From Ectocarpus siliculosus (lineage: Eukaryota; Sar; Phaeophyceae; Ectocarpales; Ectocarpaceae): 15,210 bases of DNA. A model generated the notes under the pieces. The model had not been told where the DNA came from. It ran no database searches and worked only from the letters and a program-made list of their open reading frames with translations. The stretch spans positions 3,081,075 to 3,096,284 of the forward strand of contig FN649751.1 of the NCBI GenBank assembly GCA_000310025.1. Reading direction: 5' to 3'. Each line of letters begins with the position of its first letter. Position 1 is the first letter of the stretch. Positions 1 to 8,412 of this stretch are shown here, in pieces. A program made the translations under genes and the position numbers.

Positions 1-114
1 GAGACCGCCGAGGGTATCCTCCGTTCGCTGCTCGAACTGCGGGCCCTCAGGGGGCGGGTGGAGAGGGCCAGACAGAGGTGGATGTGCCCCGAGGCGTACC
101 AGGCGCTGCGGCAG
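1..114 (+). CDS. Gene A exon (5' incomplete)
   Basis: Frame 1 is read, giving 38 residues from ETAEGILRSLLELRALRGRV to EAYQALRQ. They form an amphipathic, Leu/Arg-rich helix-like segment. The exon ends CAG|GTGAGA, a strong donor, in phase 0. Frames 2 and 3 are also open here, so the frame choice rests on the helical pattern and on the phase-0 join to the next exon. Confidence 0.62.
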
Positions 115-2275
115 GTGAGACGGGGGTGGGAGGAATCTTCGTTGCTGTTGGGAGGCGAGAAAGTGCGGTGAAATAATGTCGGTGGTTGGTGCCGGCGTAT
201 TTTGGGCTGACTTGGATGCTGTTGGTGGTGGCGATAGTGGTGTGTGCACGATGACTGAGGGTATCTATAGCTATTTTATTGGGCGGAGGTGGTGATTTGT
301 GTGTGTGTATGTGTGTTTTTATTATTAGCATCGACAGCGCTTACCGGCTGACCAATGAAAAGACGTCAGTCTCAGTGCGGGTGAAAACCAAGAACACTTC
401 TAAATGCCATTGACTGGGACCCCGTGAGGGGGCGGCATGGGGGAGACTAACCTACTATCCCGATCAAAGACAGAAACGGTAGCAACAGAAGAAAACTGCA
501 CACGTCTACGAAGGCTGCTACCTTGCACTCGAGTTCGTTTCGGAGTGCTTTCACCGTCATCCTCCTTCCTTCCAACTCCATGTGTGTGTGCGTTTTCGTC
601 CCATCTATCTATACTGGCGCCAGTCTACACACATCTTGGAGGATGTGATGGACGTTTCGGCCGGGGTCACACGGGATGAAAACGTATAGTTGCGGCAAAT
701 ATCGCTCTGGGGAGAAACTAGATATTGATCCAGCCCGCTGGCGAAAACTGACCCCATGCCTGAGCCCCTCGATCACGCTAGATACATGCCGGCGTTTGAA
801 GAATCAGGTCAGGTCAAGCACACCGTTCCATCGCTAGTGCAACCCTCCTCCCTCCCGCCTCCCCCCCTATCCCCCTATCCCCCCTTCGACGAAAAGGAGA
901 TCCTGGAAGCAGCGCACGACAGGTTCAGGTTTCCGGAGTTGAAGAAGAAGGAAGGGAAGGCGGCGGCGGATGGAAGGGTCGAGGCAGCTGTCGTGGAGCA
1001 GAGCGCCGGCAAGGGGTGAGCGGAGTTGACATTGCGAGTGTTTTGGTCTACTTAAGTATGTACAGGGTACGGGTGTCGAAAGGAGTTGGGCCGGTGATGG
1101 TGTTGATGGTGGTGGTTTCGCTTTGGGATTATGAAGGTTCGTGCGGGGTGAGGGGGCGGTGGGGGGGAGAGGTTTGGCGAGGACAGGTGTTTGAAGCCCG
1201 GAATGTGTTGATTGGTCAAATCATGATCGAGGATCACGCGCTTTGAAAATTATTTCTGAAACAACAACGTCGACGACGACAGCAACAGCAGCAGAGGAGG
1301 CAGCAGCAGCACGGCCTGCATAAACTATTCCTCAGAATACTTACTGACATGAGTGTCTTGGTTGCTGAAATGGGTCCCTAATGTCAATGTCGTTGGTTGT
1401 TTTCAGAGATTGCGGGAGGCGGGGGCGAGGGGACGAAACGCATCTCTTGGCAATACCCACCTCTCCTTCGGCCTGTTCATCAACCTAGCTGCAATCACAC
1501 AACACAGCAGGAGCACTTCATACCTTGTCACACCATACCATGTCATACCGTACCATGTCGTTATGTAAACCGAGCCCTTTGGCCGCTGAGCAGGAAACCT
1601 GTAAAGAAGACGGCGGCGTCCACGAGGAAGCAGAAAGGGAAGAAGAAGGACAAGGAGGAGGAGAAGAAGACAGGGGGGCAGAGGAAATCGACCGCTGCGG
1701 GGAAGCGGCGGAGCACGGCTCGTTCACCATCAGACGCCGACGGGTGAGTGAGGCAGCCGTGCGGTCCATACCGGCGTTGTAGCCTGTTTAGCACAGGGCT
1801 ACACACAGTACGCTATTTCACGTGTTTTCCCTCTCAAATCAAAGACAGTTGAGCAGGACATGGAGGACCGCATGCCCGCACAGCAGTGTGCCGTGTTCTT
1901 GATGTTGTGGAAGAGGGGAGATATGCTTTTCGAACCTGCTTCTTCGAGCTCCATGGCCAACTCTCGGGTTGGGGGACGGTGCGTGCATCACTTGGCACGG
2001 GTGCGACAGGGCTTGATTAAACCAGTCGATCGATTTCGGCGACGGACGGGGGGCGTCAAGAGTCGTAGCGCCGCCTTCAAGCTGTTGACAATTTTTATCG
2101 CTTGGCCACCCTTTGCCCATACCCTGCCCCCCCGTGTTCTTCTATGTCCAGCTCGTCCGGGGTGGCAGAGGCGCCTTCGCCTCCTCCCAGCACTGTCGTC
2201 GCCACCGACCAGCCTCCCGCCGCCGGCAAAAGCACGGCCAAGAGCAAGCGCAAGCGGCGGTCCAGCATCGCATGA
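1..2275 (+). CDS. Gene A, 3' part: Lys-rich C-terminal portion of an unrecognised, probably nuclear protein (exons joined 1-114, 897-1015, 1594-1743, 2152-2275)
   Basis: The gene runs in from before the window. Four exons joined at GT...AG borders have matching phases (0, 2, 2) and end at an in-frame TGA at 2273-2275, giving 168 visible residues. The first about 60 residues look helical and charged (RSLLELRALRGRVERARQ, then EILEAAHDRFRFPELKKK). The next 50 are very rich in Lys, Arg, Ser and Thr. The last 40 are Pro/Ser/Ala-rich and end in KSKRKRRSSIA, a likely nuclear localisation signal. The basic, disordered tail suggests a nuclear or chromatin-associated protein, but this is inference: I do not recognise a domain, and the catalytic or binding part, if any, lies upstream of base 1. 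Three introns of 782, 578 and 408 bases separate the exons. The phase agreement across four exons and the in-phase stop are the main support. Confidence 0.7.
115..896 (+). other. Gene A intron (782 bases)
   Basis: The donor is GTGAGA. A long C/T tract at about 842-886 precedes the acceptor GAAAAG. The interior contains T-rich and GT-rich stretches (a GTGTGTGTATGTGTG run near 299-315) and no coding-like segment. A 3-base-later acceptor (GAG at 897-899) would keep the same frame. Confidence 0.6.
897..1015 (+). CDS. Gene A exon
   Basis: This exon encodes 39 codons plus two bases (EILEAAHDRFRFPELKKKEG, then a Lys/Ala/Glu-rich stretch ending QSAGK). It follows an obvious pyrimidine tract, and the donor is GG|GTGAGC, leaving phase 2. 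The residues continue the charged helical character of the previous exon. The acceptor AAAAG is weaker than the usual YAG, so the exact start may be off by one codon. Confidence 0.62.
1016..1593 (+). other. Gene A intron (578 bases)
   Basis: The donor is GTGAGC and the acceptor is GAGCAG. It holds a trinucleotide-rich patch at 1261-1312 (ACA/GAC/CAG/AGG mixtures) and a short imperfect repeat of CATACC/CATGTC words at about 1516-1560. No coding evidence was seen. Confidence 0.6.
1594..1743 (+). CDS. Gene A exon, Lys-rich
   Basis: The acceptor is GAGCAG and the incoming phase is 2: GG from the previous exon plus G gives Gly. Translation gives KPVKKTAASTRKQKGKKKDK, then EEEKK, then a basic Ser/Thr-rich stretch ending ARSPSDAD. 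The donor is CGG|GTGAGT, again phase 2. This is a strongly basic, probably disordered segment typical of nuclear proteins. Confidence 0.72.
1744..2151 (+). other. Gene A intron (408 bases)
   Basis: The donor is GTGAGT. The acceptor TGTCCAG is preceded by a C/T-rich tract (2125-2149). The open frames overlapping it on both strands do not look coding. Confidence 0.65.
2152..2275 (+). CDS. Gene A terminal exon with stop codon
   Basis: The incoming phase 2 join (GG plus C = Gly) is followed by SSGVAEAPSPPPSTVVATDQ, then PPAAGKSTAK and the basic C-terminus SKRKRRSSIA. The TGA is at 2273-2275. The stop falls exactly in the phase predicted by the previous donor. The KRKRR cluster is a candidate nuclear localisation signal. 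Confidence 0.72.
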
Positions 2276-4748
2276 CCGCAGTTACAAGGAGTAGCCCGGC
2301 ACCCTATCTGTATCCCAACCACAGCCAGCGAGCGTGGTCGGTCGTGTGTATGTACGTCTCGGCACCAGTTCGGTCTTGCGGCGGCGCACAGACCACGGCA
2401 ACAGAAGCAGCGTTGGGAATAATCTTTTGCGGGTGGGCGTTACGTTTTGTCAACCGGGGGCTACAAGGACGTGGTTGTCCTTTTGTATTGTACAATTTCG
2501 AGGGTGATACGACGGTCAGCAACCAGTCCGGAAGTTATTTCTGCACGGTTAGCGATGCCGCCCCAGCTGTCGTGCCGACTTTCTGATACGAGGGACGAGA
2601 TGAGTACCATTTCTTCTTAGGCTAGCCAAGCTTGTTGGCGTGGTTCGATGAACGCGCGCGAGGTGGTTTGCTACGGCGTTTGCTTCCTTGCCGAGGGTAC
2701 AGGGCGCCTGGTGCAAGGACCGCGTTTTTTATCATGTAGACTATTTGTTGTTTCTCAGAAGACGAATGGGTGTTGTCTTACTGTAAAGTACTTGGTTGCC
2801 TGCTGTCGTCGTCGTTTTGGGGCAGTAAGTCGTAGGGATACCTACAGTACTAAATTCTCGACAGGGGCGGTTGTGTTCGTATAATATCATCATCATAGAC
2901 CCTCACATCCCCACTAAGTAAGTCGGCACGACTACCCCGAGCCTTCACCAACCGTGCTTGGGAGGGGGGCGGTCGGATGGATGGGGGGGGGTCACCACAC
3001 TGACGTTCCGTATGTCTACACAGACAGGTCATGAACGATACCACACGCTTGCTTGCAAAGTATTAAGGGTCCATATATACACGTAGTCCTTCTGTTTTTT
3101 GGACAGCCTACTGTAGAGTAGTAGTTTACGTTTGTTTGCGGGTGCTTACACACCGCAGCGTCCTGTCCTGCTGCTTGCTGTCGTTGTTGGTGTCGCGAGG
3201 ATTGAAGTAGTTCTCCGTGTGATGGGCTATTTTCGTGAGACACACACAGTATGCCCCCTAAGATGATAGTGTTTTGATACAGTTTCACCCGGCAGCCGGC
3301 CTCGCCCGTTTAGGCCTTTCTTTGTCTTTCCTCGACGGCAGAATGATTTTGTTTGTTGGACATTTTGCGTTTTATCGGTTTGTCGCCCGTCGGTACGTTT
3401 GATGGTTTGTCCGACCTTTATATTTTCTGATGATCTGAAGATACTCGGTAAATAGTAGCCTTAGATCTACAGGAGGGCCTGCCTGCCTGTGCACCTTTTT
3501 CGTGGCTCGAGGAGGGTAGTCGGCTGATGGCTATACCAACAACCAATGCAACGAAGCCTTGATTAAATTGAGGACTACGGTATACAGACGGTGATCCTCT
3601 TTCGCCTACTAAGGGAGCGTAGGCTGTACATTCCAGAGGGGATGAATGCCGGTGAGAAACAAAGATTTGAAGCTTGGTCGTCAGTGACAACAGGACTGAA
3701 GAGTGTGAAATGAGGTATTGTAGTCTATGTATTGCGAAGTTTCTAACACTTCATTATTAGTATGAACGCGCATTACCCATCATCAGGTGCCTGGAGTGCC
3801 AGCAATGATGTGGAGACCAAGTGCAGACACAATGAATGACAGCGGTTTACAAACCCATGTCCAAATATAGACTACAAGAGTAGCTGTGTTTCATTTTGAG
3901 TTTCTACAGCAGTCATCACCCCAACACAACACGTACTTACAGCGCGCAGAAAAAGCAGCATCAGCGGTTGGTATACATACGCATATTGTAGACGAGGCTG
4001 CCGTGCATGTTGTTGTTGTTGTTGTGCAGATGTGACAATATGGTGGACACAGCCAAGCTAAACGAACGAGAGGGGGCATCATCCACACCCTCTCCCTCCT
4101 CCCCCCCGCATGCACGCGGCACAACGCACGCACGGCTCGGCTATTAGTTGTGGCTCTGTCTGTCTTTCGCCGCCCCACCGCGCATGGTCCGCCCAATCGA
4201 TGTCGCCGAGCTGGCTATTTCGGCCGTTGGTGATTTCTTTCGCGCGCGAACCAAAGAACGAGGGGGGTTCGAACTCCCTTTGTTCCCTAACGCTCAACAT
4301 CGGTTGTTTATTGGGTTTTGTCGGCGGACCTCCGCGCGCAATTGGAAGAGACACCTGCGCACCTGTACTACCCGCCACCTGCTGTATAGCTCTGGGGTGG
4401 GGTGGCAGGTGGTAGGCAGTAGGCACCAACTTCCGGCATCCAGTAGAGCTGTCGATCGTTCCCACGCTCCTCGACAGGCAGGCAGATAGACGTGCTGCTG
4501 TTTTGCGGGTATAGAGGAAGAAGACCAGGCGCGCAACACACCTTGCTCTCTGTACCAGGGAGACAGACACTCTCGGCAACTTTTCAGGCTTCTGACCAAG
4601 GATCGCTGCGTGTGCGTGCCAGAGACAGAGAGCGCGCGCGTGTGTGCGCGCCGCGCGCCGCGTGGTCCGGTGCTTGTCGTCTTCAAGTAGTGTAGAAGGC
4701 GCCGCGGGTTGTCGCTGCGGCGGGTCGCGGCGATAGAGGAGAGGAACA
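2276..4748. other. Intergenic and UTR region between genes A and B; no supportable gene
   Basis: This stretch should contain the 3' UTR of gene A and the promoter and 5' UTR of gene B. I see no exon-like segment with coherent splice sites. Visible features are a GTT run at 4010-4024, an antisense open frame covering 4079-5002 that I do not believe is a gene, and CG-rich sequence from about 4620 to 4740. No TATA box or polyadenylation signal could be placed with confidence. Confidence 0.5.
4632..4651. repeat. GC-rich alternating purine-pyrimidine tract upstream of gene B
   Basis: Twenty bases strictly alternate purine and pyrimidine: a GC run, then GTGTGT, then GCGCGC. Such sequences favour left-handed Z-DNA under negative supercoiling. 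It lies about 100 bases upstream of the ATG at 4749, so it belongs to the 5' UTR or core promoter. Any regulatory role is inference. Confidence 0.55.
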
Positions 4749-5346
4749 ATGTTTGTTCCTACCACGAGAAAGCACAGGAGGGTACCCTCGAGCGGGGTAC
4801 GACCTCTGCTCCCTACCGTCATGGACGAGGCCAGCGAAGAGGCTGCCAGTGGCGGGGAAGACGGCGGCGGCGGCGGCTGCCGCCCTTTCCCGCGCCCGCT
4901 GAACGGAGCAACGGCCGGGCTAAGAGGCAACCTGCACGGAGGCGGCAACACCAGCATCAGCAACACGGGCTTTCCGCCGGCACCACCTGCAGCCATCGCC
5001 ACCGATGCCCGTGCTGCTGGGGGTCATCAAGGCACCAGCAGTGCAACAGCAGCAATAATGCCCAAGCCTCCCCGTAAGGGTCAGCGAGGCATGCCTCTCA
5101 TGCAGTGGGTGTGGCCGGCCAACAGCGGCCTGGCGAGGGTGGGATCGGAGTGGTTTCGGGGGGCAGGATCGGGCGCGGACGGCGGCGGGACGGGCGGAAA
5201 GGACCAGCAGCAGCAGCAACAACAGCAGCAACAGCAGCAGGAGAATCGCGTGAGACTACAGGGAAGGACCCAGAAATCGTCTGTGGTTGTGGGGACGGTG
5301 TGCCAACCGGTGAGGCCGACAAGGCTGGATCTGACGGCGAGTCAAG
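4749..5346 (+). CDS. Gene B exon 1, with start codon and poly-Gln run
   Basis: ATG 4749 is the first Met after an in-frame TAG (4734-4736) and has A at -3. A second in-frame ATG at 4821 (MDEASEEAASGG) has G at -3 and +4 and is a fair alternative start. The exon is Gly/Ala/Pro-rich and disordered. It has one more ordered-looking patch (MPKPPRKGQRGMPLMQWVWP, then GSEWF) and ends in Q12 followed by about 35 residues. Three donor-like sites occur, before 5250, 5310 and 5347. Only AAG|GTGAGG at 5347 leaves phase 1, which is what exon 2 needs, so it was chosen. Confidence 0.62.
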
Positions 5347-8300
5347 GTGAGGCTGGCTTGGGGTTGATGCCGACATTTCGGTTGCAGCGCGTGGGAGTGC
5401 TATCATCGCGTGTTGCCGTGATACATTGTCGATCTATGAAGAAAAAATAGTGATTACACGCACAGAAAGACTACCCATTTGAGACATACCCACAGTCGAA
5501 CGGGATGTGGTCGAGTCTTTTCAGTGAGTGGAGGAAAACCGGCTGGGTACTGGACTTATTTATGTATCAAGAGAGAGAAAGAGGGTCGATTTTTTGCTTC
5601 CCGTCGCAAAGTGAACCGCCGCCGTTTGTCCGTGATTTTGTTCTCAGTTTGGGGTGTGCCGAAACAAGAGCGTAATATATAATGCAACATGCATACAGCA
5701 GTGCTGTGTAAGTATAGTAGCATGTTCCAGTGGTGCAAGCGTCAACCAACGCGCCTCTTCTAGACCAGGATCGACAGACACGTTGACCGTGCAGACAAAG
5801 GGGTGTTGTTTTCGCCTTTTATGTCGTTGTCTCGGGGAACTTTCGGTTCAGATACCGGTAGACTAAAGACTGTAGCCGCCGTAGTCTACTGCTGTGACTC
5901 GTCGACATACAAGCGAGTTGCTGATCCAGGGTCGGTGTTTGCAGCAACATGAAACCTGACAGATTCACGGACTGACGTTCATCATTCTCTTGTCTTGCAT
6001 GCAGCAGTGGTGAACGGCAGTATACGACATCAGTTTCAGTACCCTCTCGATGCGGCACTACTATACGTACCGCCCCTTTTTTCCCTCTGCGGTGCGAGGA
6101 AGGAATATCGACAGCCTCAGCAGATAATGCTTTCTTCAGGGTGGCTGAGCTCACCGAAAGAGTCGCCGCCGGTCCTTCCGTCCTCGCATCCGTTGGCCTA
6201 CATGCAACAGCCGTATTACTTCACGATGGATTTGGGGTGTCAATGCATGTCCCTCCGTCCAACGGGAATGTATACGCCGCTGGCCTGTTCTGTTTTCGTT
6301 GCTTGCTCAAAGATGTGTGCGCTTTACAGCATGCATGTGTACGTACATGCGCACGGTACACAAGCGGGAGGGTGTAAACGCCTTCTCTTCCACTTGTGTG
6401 GCGTGGTACCTTATGCGTGTGGGTGGGTACTGAGAAGCAGTGCCGTTGTGTACAGTAACTATCGTGTGCTGAGCGGAGGAATCTCTCTCGTTGGTTGGCA
6501 TCAATGGTTGGGGGTCACCCTTCCCTGTCGCACTAAGTAAGTAATAAATTAACCTATCGCGTTGTAGCACCAGAGTACAGCACTACGTAGTATCCCACGC
6601 CCACTAACTTTGATGTCGCGTGTATGCATATGCATATGAACACCATGATGTACATACAATGTATGCATACAGAACATTTTACGCGGTGGGTCTCTCACGT
6701 GACCCATGAGCCGAGACCCGGGGTATTTTTTGCCGTGCGCCGCTTGTAACGGTAATAATCTCACAAGTACGACGGCGCCCGATCATACCCCCCGGGGGAA
6801 CCGAGGTTTTTCTTTCTGTTCTCGTGTGCGGTGAAGAAGAGTGAGATATCCTTGGACGATATCCTTGGACCAAAGAAAGTTAGCCCCTAAGCCCAACAAG
6901 CCAACCCCGCGGCACGGTATCTAGATATCTCTGCAAACAACCAACCGCGCGCCGAGTTCCATCCGAATGCTGAGTCCACCCAGCTTTAGAGCCCAAGGTT
7001 CAACTTCATTCAACATGTCTTCCCTCTCCGCTGCCTCTACCGGGTAGGGTATGATAGGTGCCACAAACCTCGATCGCCAGGTGCACGGGAAGCAAAAGAC
7101 CCCTGCTTGGGGACGGACACACATTTCCGTTGTTGTTGTTTTATCCTCGATTTTGCTCGCAGCGCGGTATGCTAATTATCACCGTGCCGAGCGCCGGCGC
7201 ACACCCCCGAAAATTATGAATCCCCGCAACCTTTTATATCCACCGCCTCCCACACCTGTTTCAGAGCACCAAGAACATTCAACATCCAATGACCGAAGTG
7301 TCTATCGCCTTCAGTATCATGCCTAACGGCAGGGCTCTGGTATGTCATCGTCAAGAGCATGTAGCGGCAACGTCGACGTGCGCCGAGTACGGCCAGCAGA
7401 GAGTAGCGACCCGCCCATACTACCATGTTCGTCTTGTACGAAACGGTGCGGAAATGCAGGAGCAGCAGCAGGAGCCCTCTACTCGACCGCGCACCCTTTT
7501 CCTTCCCCGTTTGATGCATTGCGTTGATCCCACACTTGGTCCAATCAAAGTCGAGCGGGAGGCGAGGCACAGCAGCAGCCGCCGGTCCTCGAGCCACTGC
7601 TGAATTGTGATTCACGGCTATGTACATATGTGCAGCTAACTTCCTTTTCCTCTCCCTATCGAACCAAAGCCGCTCGCACGTCCACCCTGCACTACCTATG
7701 ATACCCTCTCTTGCCGATCGATCTGTCTCTCTTGACACTGCTCCAATCGCTATGTACGTGTGCCGCTCCGCCCACTTTTTTTCAGGGTACCCCACGTCCT
7801 CTCGAGTGATCTACACGGCGAAGGGCGGGCACGCCAGCAGCACCCACGCCCACGCCAAGGGGGACGCCCTGACATTGACGATGGCGGCGGTGGCGGCAGC
7901 GGCGAAGAGCGCGAGCGCTCGGCCGTCGGCCCTCAAGCTGCCGTCGTCTCCGCACCCGGCCGACGACGCGTCGCCGTGGCTCGACAGCCTGGGCCGCAGC
8001 TTCGGCGGCGGCGGCGGCGGCGGGCGCAGCCGCGGGTACAGCGCCCACTCGGTCAGCGCCGCCGGCCTGCTGAGCCCCCGGTACCTCCAGTCCACGACCG
8101 TGTCGCAGGCGAAGGCGGTGGAGCCGTCCGGAAAGAATCACCATCGCGCGGAGCAAAAGCAACGCTCCTCAAGGCGTAGCAACGGCGGTGGCCAGGCCCG
8201 TGGCCGCGGCCGCCGTCGGGAAACGGTGGGCGGCGGCGGCGGCGGCGTGCGGCGGCGAGAGCGACGTCGGATTTGGCGCCTGCGGCGGGGGATTTGGTGG

Positions 8301-8379
8301 AGGCATGTTGGAGAGCCTGGGGGGCTTCCTGGGGATCGGGAGGGGGGGCGACGGCACGCCTTGGGCGACCGGGGCGGTA

Positions 8380-8412
<33 letters not shown>

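Larger units (their letters stand above)
5347..7785 (+). other. Gene B intron 1 (2439 bases, longest in the window)
   Basis: The donor is AAG|GTGAGG. The acceptor TTTTTTTCAG|GG has an excellent T tract. Several long open frames (for example 5995-6540 on + and 7214-7795 on -) lack a coding look. Structured features inside are the alternating purine-pyrimidine stretches at 6329-6355 and about 6619-6637, and an exact 13-base tandem duplication at 6845-6870. A small missed exon that preserves phase 1 cannot be excluded. Confidence 0.55.

Noticed and set aside
1261-1312. Trinucleotide-rich patch that could encode a Thr/Ala or Gln/Arg run
   Set aside because: It has no donor/acceptor pair with the right phase and lies between well-matched gene A exons, so it was read as an intronic repeat.
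4266-4277. GGTTCGAACTCC, resembling a tRNA B box
   Set aside because: No A box, no acceptor-stem complement at the right distance and no cloverleaf could be drawn around it.
4079-5002. Longest open frame in the window, 307 codons on the - strand
   Set aside because: It overlaps exon 1 of gene B antisense, where GC-rich sequence suppresses stops. The product is a patchwork of Pro, Arg and Ala with no domain, and the rest lies in promoter-like DNA. Stranded RNA-seq showing antisense reads would reopen it.
5250-5311. Alternative donors CGC|GTGAGA (5250) and CCG|GTGAGG (5310) for gene B exon 1
   Set aside because: Both leave phase 0, while the strong acceptor at 7785 needs phase 1. Only the donor at 5347 fits.
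5995-6540. 181-codon open frame on the + strand in intron 1
   Set aside because: It has Cys/Tyr-rich random-looking composition, neutral third-position GC and no domain. It lies between a matching donor and acceptor.
7214-7795. 193-codon open frame on the - strand
   Set aside because: It shows no recognisable motif and includes artefactual Leu runs from antisense CAG repeats. It crosses the strong acceptor of exon 2.
7760-8179. Third open frame through exon 2 (139 codons)
   Set aside because: It is Arg/Gln-rich in the manner of an out-of-frame reading of GC-rich DNA, and its phase does not match the flanking exons.
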